From the NCBI RefSeq assembly GCF_037996825.1, contig NZ_JBBNAC010000001.1, forward strand, positions 124,001 through 188,000: DNA of 64,000 nt. Direction: 5' to 3'. A program made the position numbers and the translations under genes. The DNA comes from Bdellovibrio sp. BCCA (GTDB lineage Bacteria > Bdellovibrionota > Bdellovibrionia > Bdellovibrionales > Bdellovibrionaceae). The notes under the pieces are model-generated. The model was not told the origin of the DNA. It saw nothing but the letters and a program-made list of their open reading frames with translations, and ran no database searches. Positions 34,997-44,695 of this stretch are shown here, piece by piece (position 1 is the first letter of the stretch; the number at the start of each line of letters is the position of its first letter).

Positions 34997-36371
34997 TGTT
35001 CGTAGACCATTTAGGTTTGTAGTAGTTGTAGTTGTCGTTTGTTACACGACGCTCTTCTGTACCATCCACCGTAGAAATATAGATTTGATTTTTTCCAGTG
35101 CGATTGCTTGTGTACATCACAAAGCGACCATCCGGCGAAAACGAAGGGTCTTCGTTGCTTGCCATTTTACCGTTTGGTTTTTTCGCAGAAGTCAGACGAA
35201 TCATTCCTGTGCCATCGGCATTCATCACAAAGATATCAAAGTTGTTGTCACTTTGACCCGAGAACGCAATTTTCTTTCCATCCGGAGACCACGCCGGAGA
35301 AGAGTTAAACACACCCGCAAAAGTGATGCGTTTCACGTTTGATCCATCCGCATTGGCTGTGTAAATCATCGGACGACCTGCGCGATCGGAAGAAAACGCA
35401 AGCTTTCCATCTTCAGACATTGCGGGCTCTACGTTCAAGGCACCTGCAGGTCCATTCGTGATTTTCCCAACAAGGTTTCCGTCCAAAGTCATTTTATAAA
35501 TATCAGGACTGCTTCCTTGAGAAATCGTCAGATAAATATTTCTTCCATCCGGAGAAAAACTCGCGCCTGAGTTGATACCTTGACGGTAAGAAACCAAGGA
35601 GCGCTTTCCAGAAGCCAAATCCAAAAGAAGCATATCCGCATTTCTAAACTTTGCACCCACACGTTTTACGTAAGAAGTGTAAGCGATTTTCTTTCCATCC
35701 GGAGACCACGCTGGAGAAATGGAAATACTGCGGTGATTGGAAACTTGCTCCATATTCGCGCTATCCCAATCCATCACATAGATTTCTTTAATCTGCGACC
35801 CCGCACGGTCACTCGAAGCGACCACGCGAGAAAGGAAAGGACCTTCTTTGCCAGTCAGAGCTTTTAAAACGTCATTTGCAAAAGTGTGTGCAATACGACG
35901 GGCGCTGCTCACGGGACCTTTATACTTTTTGCCAAGAACCAAATTCGCGCGCGGAACGTGGTAAGTGTAAGTTTCAAGAGTCACTTCATTACCCACAATA
36001 GAAAATCCCGCACGGATCAAGAAATCAGCACCAATTGCCGACCAACTTTGGAATTTAAATCCATTCGGTTGACCAGGAGCTGGCATCAAACCTGTTTTGC
36101 TTGTGTCTTCAAGATAAGCACTTTGATTGATGAACTGAAAATATGAAGAAACAGAAAGGTCGTTTGAAATAGTGTTAAAGAGTTCAACACCGACAGATTG
36201 ATATTTCGACGCACTTGATGGAGCCCCAAAATATTGAAACGCAGGCATGGCCATCAAACTTTTTTTCGTGCGAGCTTCGCCGAGTTTAATATAGATACCG
36301 TTTTCTTGCGCCTGAGAGAATACAGGAAAAATACTTACAGCCAGGAGCAAAGCTAAGAGCTGCTTCATCAT
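34989..36371 (-). CDS. tolB: Tol-Pal system translocation protein TolB
   Basis: 460 residues. Signal peptide about 1-21 (cut after SQA), an N-terminal alpha/beta domain with [12 protein letters not shown], and a WD40-like beta-propeller with repeats such as [26 protein letters not shown] and [14 protein letters not shown]. TolB is periplasmic and links the TolA-TolQR motor to Pal at the outer membrane. It follows tolA by 15 bases in tolQRAB order. The expected pal gene does not follow; glnE does. Confidence 0.92.
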   Translation of the reverse strand: MMKQLLALLLAVSIFPVFSQAQENGIYIKLGEARTKKSLMAMPAFQYFGAPSSASKYQSVGVELFNTISNDLSVSSYFQFINQSAYLEDTSKTGLMPAPGQPNGFKFQSWSAIGADFLIRAGFSIVGNEVTLETYTYHVPRANLVLGKKYKGPVSSARRIAHTFANDVLKALTGKEGPFLSRVVASSDRAGSQIKEIYVMDWDSANMEQVSNHRSISISPAWSPDGKKIAYTSYVKRVGAKFRNADMLLLDLASGKRSLVSYRQGINSGASFSPDGRNIYLTISQGSSPDIYKMTLDGNLVGKITNGPAGALNVEPAMSEDGKLAFSSDRAGRPMIYTANADGSNVKRITFAGVFNSSPAWSPDGKKIAFSGQSDNNFDIFVMNADGTGMIRLTSAKKPNGKMASNEDPSFSPDGRFVMYTSNRTGKNQIYISTVDGTEERRVTNDNYNYYKPKWSTNID

Positions 36372-36386
36372 GAGGGCCTCCTAAAA

Positions 36387-37220
36387 TTATTCTGGGAATC
36401 CGATCAGGATTCCGTCTACGGACACGATCGCTAAAAATTTCTCTGGTGGAGCAGGGAAAGGAGCAGATCGATCAATAGTTGCTAATACTTCTTCATCGTA
36501 ACTGGCATTTCCGCTAGATTTAACAATTTTTCTACCCAAAATATTTCCACGCGAATCAATAAATACGCGAGCCTGGGCCTTAAAGTCTCTTTTTGCAAGC
36601 CACTCTGGCAAAGACCAATTCTGTTTAATATGACTATCAAGATCCGACGCGTATGTATCGTGCTGAAGCTTCGTGAGTCCCGTTAGTGATGTCCCAGGTG
36701 ACAACACATTGCCTTTGATCTTTTGTGTCCCATTATCAGCTTTACCATGAGCTGGCGGAGCTTTCGCTTTTTCTTGAGCCACATCTTCTTTGATCTTTTC
36801 AAGGGCGGCCATGGCTTTTAATTTTTCCAAAGCACTCTTCTGCTGATTTTTAACTTTTTCTAAATTAACGCCATCCTCTTTTTTTTCAGGCACTTTGATA
36901 GGCTCTGTTTTTGGCGGCGTTTTTTTCTCAACAACTTTTTCAGGTGGTTTTTCCACAGGCTTTTCTTTAGCGACTTCTTTATCCGGCAATGCTGCCTTCG
37001 CTTCTTCTTTCGTAGGAGCTGGCAAAGTTTTTGGCTCGACCTTATCAGGTAAGCCCACCATATCCACGCGCACAGCTTGTGAAAAATCAATTTGTTCAGG
37101 CGTAAAGAACACCGTTTTCAGAGTGAAAAACGAAATAATCAGCGCGTGGATCGCAAAAGAGATCCCGATGCCGCGTGATAACTGATCATTCTGTGGTATT
37201 TCTTGCTCTAAATAGTTCAC
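36387..37220 (-). CDS. tolA: TolA/TonB-like periplasm-spanning protein
   Basis: 277 residues. One N-terminal membrane helix (about 20-38), a long Lys/Pro/Glu-rich arm (about 55-160), and a C-terminal TonB/TolA-like domain with DLDSHIKQNWSLPEW and the VFIDSRGNILGRKIVKSSGN strand typical of the TonB C-terminal family. It overlaps tolR by 4 bases and lies just upstream of tolB, so the TolA role is the best reading. A TonB-type protein of another system is the alternative. Confidence 0.85.
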   Translation of the reverse strand: MNYLEQEIPQNDQLSRGIGISFAIHALIISFFTLKTVFFTPEQIDFSQAVRVDMVGLPDKVEPKTLPAPTKEEAKAALPDKEVAKEKPVEKPPEKVVEKKTPPKTEPIKVPEKKEDGVNLEKVKNQQKSALEKLKAMAALEKIKEDVAQEKAKAPPAHGKADNGTQKIKGNVLSPGTSLTGLTKLQHDTYASDLDSHIKQNWSLPEWLAKRDFKAQARVFIDSRGNILGRKIVKSSGNASYDEEVLATIDRSAPFPAPPEKFLAIVSVDGILIGFPE

Positions 37221-37639
37221 TGGTCTTTAGGAAGAGTGATAAGCCCGATGTTAAAGATCCCGGCGGCACGCACTTCTGCCATGGCTTCCGCGACGAAACC
37301 ATAATCCACTTTGCGATCCGCTTGGATGTAAACTTGTTTGTTCTTTTTGTTCTCAAAGATGGCTTTCAATTTGGGACGAAGTTCATTCATCGCAATTTTA
37401 GTTTTAGCTACCGTCATTTTTTGATCTGGTCCAATCACCAAAACAAAAGGCTCTTCGTTCAGTTCCACTCCCGAAGAAGATGTCTTAGGAAGATCGACCT
37501 CAATCCCTTGTTGCATCAAAGGAGTTGTCACCATGAACATAATGAGAAGCACCAACATGACGTCCACCAGGGGAGTCACGTTGATTTCACTTAATGTTGC
37601 GCGGCTTTTTGATTTACCGCCTCCATTACCCATTCCCAC
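37217..37639 (-). CDS. tolR: TolR/ExbD-type proton channel protein
   Basis: 140 residues. One N-terminal membrane helix with PLVDVMLVLLIMFMVTT, whose Asp is the proton-carrying residue, followed by a periplasmic domain. It forms the motor with TolQ. It starts 2 bases after tolQ and overlaps tolA. A Gly/Lys-rich cytoplasmic lead is at the front. Confidence 0.92.
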   Translation of the reverse strand: MGMGNGGGKSKSRATLSEINVTPLVDVMLVLLIMFMVTTPLMQQGIEVDLPKTSSSGVELNEEPFVLVIGPDQKMTVAKTKIAMNELRPKLKAIFENKKNKQVYIQADRKVDYGFVAEAMAEVRAAGIFNIGLITLPKDQ

Positions 37640-37641
37640 GA

Positions 37642-38388
37642 TTAGTTTCCTTGAAAGAAGTTTCTCTTCACGATGTTAAGGAAGTCGGCATTAAAGTTAT
37701 TCAATGCGATCTCCTGTTTGCGGATGCGAGAAATAAAGTTGTTATAAAGAACAACCGCAGGAATCGCTGCCGCAAGACCGATCGCCGTTGCAATCAAAGC
37801 CTCTGAAATACCTGGAGCCACGACGGCAAGGCTCGCGGATCCTGTTTGTCCGATTTTATGGAAAGAGCCCATGATCCCCCAAACAGTTCCGAAGAGACCA
37901 ATGAAAGGACCCGTACTTCCCGTTGTCGCAAGAACCGTCAAACGAGATTCCAGTCGTGCGATTTCATTTTCAGAAGCTTTGTTCAAGATACGCTCAAGGT
38001 TGTCGATACCTGACAAGATGGGTTTGTCTCCATCTGTTTTTGCAAGAAGAGGAGACTCAGAAATCTTTTTCATTTCAAGATAAGCCGCTTTAAAAACACG
38101 CGCGATGGAAGAATCGTGATATTGATCGATGTCTTCATAAAGAGTGTCCAAAGAATTTACTTTCCAGAACTTGTTCATGAAAAGATCGTCGGACTGATTC
38201 ATCTTTTTAAATGTTTGATATTTCGTATAACCAATTGCCCAGCAGAAAACAGACAAGACAATAAGGATCATCAACGTAAGCTGAACAATGGGGCTGGCCT
38301 GAAAAATCGCATCAATGGAGCTGGTATTCACTGATACAGAGGGAGCGGCTTGAGCCACATTTACAAACAAAGAAAGAACAGCGGACAT
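37642..38388 (-). CDS. tolQ: TolQ/ExbB-type motor protein
   Basis: 248 residues from the ATG giving MSAVLSLF, preceded by GGAGGT; an upstream start is less likely. Three membrane helices, with the conserved TGPFIGLFGTVWGIMGSF and ISEALIATAIGLAAAIPAV blocks of the MotA/TolQ/ExbB family. A long cytoplasmic loop lies between helices 1 and 2. It is the first gene of the tolQRAB row. Confidence 0.92.
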   Translation of the reverse strand: MSAVLSLFVNVAQAAPSVSVNTSSIDAIFQASPIVQLTLMILIVLSVFCWAIGYTKYQTFKKMNQSDDLFMNKFWKVNSLDTLYEDIDQYHDSSIARVFKAAYLEMKKISESPLLAKTDGDKPILSGIDNLERILNKASENEIARLESRLTVLATTGSTGPFIGLFGTVWGIMGSFHKIGQTGSASLAVVAPGISEALIATAIGLAAAIPAVVLYNNFISRIRKQEIALNNFNADFLNIVKRNFFQGN

Positions 38389-38462
38389 ATCTTGACCTCC
38401 GACGTGGGACGCATTCCCATCCTTAGAGTAAAAAGATATGCCCAAATGCAGTCGAGTTCAAC

Positions 38463-39329
38463 CTATTGAGCAGGACCTTGGCCGAGAAGACGAAGCAATT
38501 CTGGCAAATTCTCTGTGATATATCCGTCAGCTTTGTAGCGACTCGCCTCAGCAAGTTGAGCTTCGTTCTGAATAGGACCGAGGAAAATTCTTTTGTTGCG
38601 ACGACGCATTTCTTCGATGATGTCAGAGTTAAATGCAGGACGTTTCAAAAGTGTGAATGGAGCGATGAACACATCGCCTTTAAACTGTGTTGATGGCAAA
38701 ACATAAAGTGAATCAAACGTCAAAAGACGCATCAAATCCGGAGTGCTTGTTCCGTACACCCACTCAGGCTTAAGGTCTTTGATTGATGTCATGATGATCA
38801 ACGCTTCACTTTGAATAAGTGTTCGCTCATTGGGCTTTAGGTTGCTAATCGCATCAACCAGAGCGGTGTGCGCGTCAGCGACGTTGTCCACGATATTTAA
38901 AACAAAACGTGTTTGCGGAAGTTGTTCATAAAATTCTTTGAGCGCTGGAGTTGTTTTATAAAACTCGTTGATCTGCTCCCAAGGATACTCAGAAAGCTTC
39001 GAACCGATCATAATCGGAGTCGTCGGATTTTTTTCCTGCTCCTGATGTTTCATTTCCAGGAATTCTTTATCGCGACTTGCAGGCAAAACAAACGGCACCT
39101 TCTCGCGAGAAAAACGAACATCGAGCCAGATCACGGCATCTGGGCGCAGTTTTAAAATCTCTTGAGCGCCTGGCAAAGTGTCCGTTTTGACAATAATCAT
39201 AGGAGTGGGGCCAGAAAAGAAGGCATGTTCATATAAAGGGTAGTTCTGACCCAATCCCCAAATACGGGCCATCAAGATAAGAATTCCTAGAACAACGACA
39301 GTGGCGAAAGTAATGAAAAAGATTCTCAT
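38463..39329 (-). CDS. membrane-anchored degenerate GDPD-like protein
   Basis: 288 residues from the ATG giving MRIFFITF (an earlier ATG adds six residues). One membrane helix at about 2-22, then a domain with the shape of glycerophosphodiester phosphodiesterase: DAVIWLDVRFSREKVPFVLP lines up with the E-x-D...G-x-P-V-x-x-H-D strand, and RRRNKRIFLGPIQNEAQL then DGYITENLPELLRLL match the C-terminal strands. Yet the catalytic His of HRG, the Glu of ExD (here Trp68) and the His of FHD (here Pro83) seem missing. So it is probably not a phosphodiesterase. It is divergent from the rrf2 gene. Confidence 0.6.
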   Translation of the reverse strand: MRIFFITFATVVVLGILILMARIWGLGQNYPLYEHAFFSGPTPMIIVKTDTLPGAQEILKLRPDAVIWLDVRFSREKVPFVLPASRDKEFLEMKHQEQEKNPTTPIMIGSKLSEYPWEQINEFYKTTPALKEFYEQLPQTRFVLNIVDNVADAHTALVDAISNLKPNERTLIQSEALIIMTSIKDLKPEWVYGTSTPDLMRLLTFDSLYVLPSTQFKGDVFIAPFTLLKRPAFNSDIIEEMRRRNKRIFLGPIQNEAQLAEASRYKADGYITENLPELLRLLGQGPAQ

Positions 39330-39409
39330 AGGACCTTCGTATAGCACCCTAAGATCTTGAAATCAGCAAATTTTTTCAAAACATACCTGAAGTATTCTGT
39401 CACAACCTT

Positions 39410-39434
39410 AAATACGTTAAAATTAGGCGTATTT
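39410..39434. promoter_or_regulatory. inverted repeat upstream of the suf operon
   Basis: AAATACG, 11 bases, CGTATTT, in the intergenic space before the Rrf2 gene. Candidate operator for self-control. Confidence 0.45.
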
Positions 39435-39489
39435 CTCATTGTTTTTCATTTCGCTTTCGTTTAGATATGCGCTATGCGCACAGAGTGGA

Positions 39490-39503
39490 GCGGCCTTGGC
39501 CGC
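39490..39503. promoter_or_regulatory. GC-rich palindrome just upstream of rrf2
   Basis: GCGGCC-TT-GGCCGC: six-pair palindrome 30 bases before the Rrf2 start, where a repressor could block transcription or the leader could fold. Confidence 0.4.
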
Positions 39504-39532
39504 GGAACTGAAGTAGCTAAAAAGAGAATTTT

Positions 39533-39985
39533 ATGAACAAGATCAACCGTAAACTCGAATACGCACTCATGGCTTTAAAATACATGAGCAAAAAGATTCC
39601 TGGAGAACTGACAACTGCCAAAGAAGTTTCAGATTCTTTCCATACGCCTTTTGATGCGACAGCTCGTGTGATGCAACAGATGGCTCAAAAAGGCGGCATT
39701 TTGCGCGCCGAATACGGAGCTAATGGCGGATATCAAATCACGAAAGACCTTGCGAAAGTTTCCATTCACGATCTTGTGGAAATCATCGAAGGCCCGACAG
39801 CTCTAGTGAAGTGCCTTCACAAAGAAGCTCCTTGTGAAATCCAAGGAACTTGCAACATCGTTTCGCCTATTACTCAACTTAATAATCGTCTCACGGAATT
39901 CTATAAAAGCCTGAGCTTGAAAGATCTTCTAGTGGATAAATCATTGACTGGTAAAAAACCAGCGGAGGCTGAGGCTCATGGATAA
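39533..39985 (+). CDS. Rrf2-family FeS regulator of the suf operon
   Basis: 150 residues. A winged helix-turn-helix at the N-terminus ([41 protein letters not shown]) and three Cys in [14 protein letters not shown] (about 98-111), spaced C-x6-C-x5-C, the pattern that ligates an FeS cluster in IscR. It probably represses or tunes the downstream suf genes according to cluster supply. Its stop overlaps the sufB start by 8 bases. Two palindromes lie upstream. Confidence 0.88.
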   Translation: MNKINRKLEYALMALKYMSKKIPGELTTAKEVSDSFHTPFDATARVMQQMAQKGGILRAEYGANGGYQITKDLAKVSIHDLVEIIEGPTALVKCLHKEAPCEIQGTCNIVSPITQLNNRLTEFYKSLSLKDLLVDKSLTGKKPAEAEAHG

Positions 39986-41429
39986 TAAATCCTCAAACAA
40001 CCCTCTTGATAGCTACGAATACAAATACGGTTTTTCGACGGACATCGAAACGGATGTCGTGCAAGTCGGTCTGAACGAAGACATCATTCGTTTGATCTCT
40101 TCAAAAAAGAACGAACCTGAATGGATGTTGGAATATCGTCTCAAAGCATTCCATCATTGGGAAACAATGACAGAACCTACGTGGGCGCATGTTTCTTATC
40201 CGCCAATCGATTTCCAGGCGATACGTTATTATTCCGCACCAAAGAAAAAATCAGACGCGGATAAACCAAAATCTTTGGACGATTTAGATCCAGAGCTGAT
40301 CAAAACTTTTGAGAAATTGGGAATTCCTCTTTCAGAACAAAAGCGCATTTCTGGTATTGCGGTTGACGTCGTGTTTGACTCTGTTTCTGTCGGCACAACT
40401 CACACAGAAGTTTTAGAAAAAGCGGGAGTGATCTTCTGCTCTATTTCTGAAGCCGTTCAAAAACATCCAGAGCTTGTTAAAAAATATTTAGGTTCAGTAG
40501 TTCCTTACACTGACAACTACTATGCCGCTTTGAATGCGGCAGTCTTCACTGACGGATCTTTCTGTTACATCCCTAAAGGAGTTCGTTGTCCGATTGATCT
40601 TTCAACATATTTCCGTATCAACGCGAAGGACACCGGCCAATTTGAAAGAACGCTTTTGGTTTGCGATGAAGGCGGTTATGTGAATTACCTTGAGGGCTGT
40701 ACAGCTCCTCAACGTGATGAAAACCAACTTCACGCAGCGGTTGTTGAATTGATTGCTCTTGATGATGCGGAAATTAAATACTCTACAGTGCAGAACTGGT
40801 ACACAGGCGATAAAGAAGGCCGCGGTGGTATTTATAACTTCGTAACAAAACGTGGAAAAGCCGCTGGAAAACGTTCGAAGATTTCTTGGACTCAAGTGGA
40901 GTCAGGATCTGCGATCACTTGGAAGTATCCGTCTTGCATCTTGCAAGGGGATGGCTCTGAAGGGGCGTTCTACTCTGTGGCTTTGACTCATGATCTTATG
41001 CAAGCCGATACCGGAACAAAGATGATCCATATCGGTAAAAACACAAAGAGCACGATCATCTCTAAAGGCATCTCGACAGATAAGTCTTCAAATACTTATC
41101 GCGGCCAGGTGAAAATCATGCCTTCAGCAGAAAACGCACGCAACTATTCTCAGTGCGATTCGATGCTTGTCGGTGATAAGTGCAGTGCAAGCACGTTCCC
41201 TTATATTGAAGTGAAAAATAAAACGGCGACATTGGAACATGAAGCGACGACTTCACGAATCAGTGAAGATCAGATCTTCTATTTGCAGTCTCGCGGTCTT
41301 GATATGGAAAAAACAATTTCAATGCTGGTCAATGGATTCTGTAAAGAGGTCTTTAAAGAATTGCCTCTCGAATTTGCCGTGGAAGCTGTGAAATTAATCG
41401 AAATGAAATTGGAAAACTCGGTAGGATAA
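39978..41429 (+). CDS. sufB: FeS cluster assembly scaffold SufB
   Basis: 483 residues, full length for SufB. Conserved blocks include [38 protein letters not shown] and [18 protein letters not shown]. With SufC and SufD it forms the BC2D complex on which FeS clusters are built. The ATG lies inside the end of rrf2. sufC starts 1 base after its stop. Confidence 0.95.
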   Translation: MDNKSSNNPLDSYEYKYGFSTDIETDVVQVGLNEDIIRLISSKKNEPEWMLEYRLKAFHHWETMTEPTWAHVSYPPIDFQAIRYYSAPKKKSDADKPKSLDDLDPELIKTFEKLGIPLSEQKRISGIAVDVVFDSVSVGTTHTEVLEKAGVIFCSISEAVQKHPELVKKYLGSVVPYTDNYYAALNAAVFTDGSFCYIPKGVRCPIDLSTYFRINAKDTGQFERTLLVCDEGGYVNYLEGCTAPQRDENQLHAAVVELIALDDAEIKYSTVQNWYTGDKEGRGGIYNFVTKRGKAAGKRSKISWTQVESGSAITWKYPSCILQGDGSEGAFYSVALTHDLMQADTGTKMIHIGKNTKSTIISKGISTDKSSNTYRGQVKIMPSAENARNYSQCDSMLVGDKCSASTFPYIEVKNKTATLEHEATTSRISEDQIFYLQSRGLDMEKTISMLVNGFCKEVFKELPLEFAVEAVKLIEMKLENSVG

Positions 41430-41430
41430 T

Positions 41431-42183
41431 ATGTTAGAGATCAAAAACCTCCATGCACGTGTTGAAGAAAAAGAAATCCTTAAAGGCTTGAACCTTAAAA
41501 TCAACGCCGGTGAAGTTCATGCCATCATGGGACCTAACGGTTCTGGTAAATCCACTTTGTCTAAAGTTCTTGCGGGTCATCCTGCTTACGAAGTAACTGC
41601 GGGCGAAGTGAAGTACGATATCAACTTCCAAATGAAGAACTTGTTGGAGCTTGAACCAGATGAAAGAGCGAAAGAAGGAATCTTCTTAGCGTTCCAATAT
41701 CCTATCGAAGTTCCGGGTGTGTCTAACTTCACATTCTTGCATACGGCATTTAACTCCATCCTTGAGCACCAGGGTTCTGAACCTATGCCTGAAGGGGAGT
41801 TCCGTGAATTCCTCGTGCAAAAATTAAAACTTGTTAGCATGAAGCCAGAATACTTGGATCGTCCTGTGAATACAGGCTTCTCTGGCGGTGAGAAAAAGAA
41901 AAACGAAATCTTGCAAATGGCGGTTCTTTCTCCGCGTTTGGCTTTGCTGGATGAAACGGATTCAGGTCTTGATATCGACGCTCTTCGCGTCGTGTCTGAT
42001 GGCGTGAATAAACTTCGTCGTAAAGACAATGCCATCGTTCTTGTCACTCACTATCAAAGACTTCTTGATTACATCAAGCCTGACTTCGTTCACGTTTTGG
42101 TGAATGGAAAAATCATCGAAACGGGCGACAGTTCGTTGGCTTTGAAACTTGAAGAGAAGGGTTACGATTGGTTGATTAACTAA
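41431..42183 (+). CDS. sufC: FeS cluster assembly ATPase SufC
   Basis: 250 residues. ABC ATPase with Walker A GPNGSGKSTLS, signature FSGGEKKKNEI and Walker B LALLDETDSGLD. It drives the shape change of the SufBD pair. No membrane part is expected. Confidence 0.96.
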   Translation: MLEIKNLHARVEEKEILKGLNLKINAGEVHAIMGPNGSGKSTLSKVLAGHPAYEVTAGEVKYDINFQMKNLLELEPDERAKEGIFLAFQYPIEVPGVSNFTFLHTAFNSILEHQGSEPMPEGEFREFLVQKLKLVSMKPEYLDRPVNTGFSGGEKKKNEILQMAVLSPRLALLDETDSGLDIDALRVVSDGVNKLRRKDNAIVLVTHYQRLLDYIKPDFVHVLVNGKIIETGDSSLALKLEEKGYDWLIN

Positions 42184-42198
42184 TCGTCGGAGCAAGCA

Positions 42199-43458
42199 AT
42201 GAATTTACTTTCTACCTACGACAGATTCAGTCAAACAAACCCGGCAGAAGGAGCTTTAGCTTCCTTCCGCCAGGCGGGTTATGACTATGCTCTGAACAAA
42301 GGCCTTCCAACTCGTAAAGATGAAGAGTGGCACTACACGAGCGTGAAGGTTCTTAACGACGTGAATTTCATGCCTTCGGCGTTCAATCCGGTTGAACCAA
42401 GTCATGAAACGATTGTTGAGATTAAAAAATATTTGAATCCTGAATTTACAAACGTGGTGTTCTTTAACGGTGTTTTAAATAAAACATTGTCTCAAGAATT
42501 GCCTGCGGGTTTCACATTACGTGAACTTTCAGAGTATCCTAATCATTTTGATGATGCGTTCGATGCTTTGAATGGCGCTTATCTAGCAAAACCTTTCGTC
42601 CTTTCTTTGGCAAAAGAAACGTCTGTGGATAAACCTGTGAATTTCGTCTTCTTCACTTCTGTGGAAGGTGGACCTGCTTTGATGGTTCATCCGCGCATTC
42701 GTGTGGAAGTGGGAGCGCGCTCTTCTGTAAAACTTCTTGAAAGTTATTACGGAAAAACAGGCGTTTCTTATTTCGTAAACTCTGTTTTTGATTTGTCTAT
42801 TGCTGACAGTGCCAAAGTTTCTTACGTGCGTGTGCAAGGTGAATCACAAAACGCGATCAATATCGGTCGCACACGTATTTCTGTTGAAAAGAACGCAAGT
42901 CTTGAAAGCCTCGCTTTTGCAACAGGTGCAGGCCTTTCTCGTCACACGTTAGAAGTGTCTTTAAAAGGCGCTGGTTCTGATTCTCAGATTTTGGGTGTTT
43001 ATGCTGTTCAAGGATCACAACATGTCGACAATACGACATTGATTGATCATCAAGTGGGCGAGTGCAATACGAATCAACTCTATAAGGGAATTCTCGACGG
43101 GGAATCTCGCGCTGTATTCTGTGGAAAAGTTTTGATTCAAAAAGACGCGCAGAAAGCCAACTCGGCTCAGCTTAATAACAACTTGTTGTTAAGCTCTAAA
43201 GCTGAAGCTGACAGCAAACCAAGTCTTGAGATTTTTGCTGATGATGTGAAAGCGGCGCACGGATCGACTGTGGGACAGTTGAATCGTGAAGAGCTTTTCT
43301 ATCTTCAGTCTCGTGCTATTCCTAAATCGAAAGCGATCCCGATGCTGAGCTACGGATTCCTTTCGGAAGTTATTTATAAAATTTCCGACGAGAACATTCA
43401 GAAATGGTTGTCTCGCCAATTGGATGAAGCGTTCAGCCACCTTCATCTAAATCGGTAA
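42199..43458 (+). CDS. sufD: FeS cluster assembly protein SufD
   Basis: 419 residues. The right-handed beta-helix part and the C-terminal block AAHGSTVGQLNREELFYLQSR followed by PMLSYGFLSEV match SufD; KDEEWHYTSVK at the N-terminus is also typical. It pairs with SufB. It lies 15 bases after sufC. Confidence 0.93.
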   Translation: MNLLSTYDRFSQTNPAEGALASFRQAGYDYALNKGLPTRKDEEWHYTSVKVLNDVNFMPSAFNPVEPSHETIVEIKKYLNPEFTNVVFFNGVLNKTLSQELPAGFTLRELSEYPNHFDDAFDALNGAYLAKPFVLSLAKETSVDKPVNFVFFTSVEGGPALMVHPRIRVEVGARSSVKLLESYYGKTGVSYFVNSVFDLSIADSAKVSYVRVQGESQNAINIGRTRISVEKNASLESLAFATGAGLSRHTLEVSLKGAGSDSQILGVYAVQGSQHVDNTTLIDHQVGECNTNQLYKGILDGESRAVFCGKVLIQKDAQKANSAQLNNNLLLSSKAEADSKPSLEIFADDVKAAHGSTVGQLNREELFYLQSRAIPKSKAIPMLSYGFLSEVIYKISDENIQKWLSRQLDEAFSHLHLNR

Positions 43459-43465
43459 GAAAGAT

Positions 43466-44695
43466 ATGAGCAACATAGACAAAATATTTGCATCTGTTCG
43501 AAACGAGTTTCCTGCTTTGACTCAAAAAGTTCATGGCAAGAAGCTCGCCTATTTGGATAGCGCTGCAACGACTTTGAAACCTCAATCGGTGATTGATCGT
43601 ATTACGCAGTTCTATTCGTTTGAAACTTCCAATGTGCATCGCGGGGCCCATTATTTGGGTGACGTTGCGACCCAAGCTTTTGAGTCTGCTCGTCACAAAG
43701 TGGCAGACTTCTTAGGTGCACGCCAAACCGAAGAAATTATCTTCGTGCGTGGAACGACGGAGGGTGTGAATCTCGTGGCAAACTCTTGGGGTGGAACTCA
43801 CCTTAAAGAAGGCGACGAGATCCTCATCACCGAAATGGAACATCACGGGAATATCGTTCCTTGGCAAATGGTTGCCGAGCGCATGGGTGCGAAAGTTCTC
43901 GCAGCGAAAATTTTGGAAAACGGCGAGCTTGATCTTGAAGATTTTAAATCCAAGCTTTCTAAGAAAACAAAAATGGTGGCGTTCACGGCGTGCTCGAATG
44001 TTTTAGGCACGAACACAGATATGACCCTTCTTACGAAACTCGCTCACGAAGTGGGCGCAAAAGTTTTGATTGATGGGGCGCAGATCGTTTCTCAAACCAA
44101 AGTTGATGTGAAAGCGATTGATTGTGATTTCTTTGTTTTCTCAGCTCACAAACTTTTTGGTCCTTTCGGCCAAGGTGTTGTGTACGGAAAAAGAGAAATC
44201 TTAGATGGCATGTCTCCTTATCAAGGGGGCGGCAGCATGATCGCGAAAGTGACTGTTGAGAAAACCACTTACAACGACGTGCCTTTCCGTTTTGAGGCGG
44301 GAACTCCACACGTTGAAGGGGCTGTGGGCCTTCATGCGGCAATTGATTTTGTCGAGCGCATTGGTTTTGAGAATATTCACACTTACGAAATGGAACTCTT
44401 GAAAGAAGCGACAGCAAAACTTCAAGCGATTCCAGATTTGAGAATATTCGGAACTGCCGCGAATAAAGGTCCGATCATTTCATTTAATTTGAAAGGCGCT
44501 CATCATTCAGATGTGGGCCAGATTCTTGATCAAGACGGCGTTGCTGTGCGTGCTGGGCACCATTGTACTCAGCCTTTGATGGCGAGATTTGGAATTCCAG
44601 GAACTGTGCGCGCTTCGTTTTCAGTGTATAATAATCATGAAGATATTGATGCTTTAGTAAAGGCCGTGGTGAAAGCCCGGGAGATGTTGTTATGA
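43466..44695 (+). CDS. sufS: cysteine desulfurase SufS
   Basis: 409 residues. SAHKLFGPFG carries the PLP Lys (about 228) and VRAGHHCTQPLM the persulphide Cys (about 367), the SufS group II order. It takes sulphur from cysteine for clusters. No sufE or sufU is in the operon, so its sulphur acceptor must be coded elsewhere or be SufB itself. It overlaps the nfu gene by 4 bases. Confidence 0.95.
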   Translation: MSNIDKIFASVRNEFPALTQKVHGKKLAYLDSAATTLKPQSVIDRITQFYSFETSNVHRGAHYLGDVATQAFESARHKVADFLGARQTEEIIFVRGTTEGVNLVANSWGGTHLKEGDEILITEMEHHGNIVPWQMVAERMGAKVLAAKILENGELDLEDFKSKLSKKTKMVAFTACSNVLGTNTDMTLLTKLAHEVGAKVLIDGAQIVSQTKVDVKAIDCDFFVFSAHKLFGPFGQGVVYGKREILDGMSPYQGGGSMIAKVTVEKTTYNDVPFRFEAGTPHVEGAVGLHAAIDFVERIGFENIHTYEMELLKEATAKLQAIPDLRIFGTAANKGPIISFNLKGAHHSDVGQILDQDGVAVRAGHHCTQPLMARFGIPGTVRASFSVYNNHEDIDALVKAVVKAREMLL

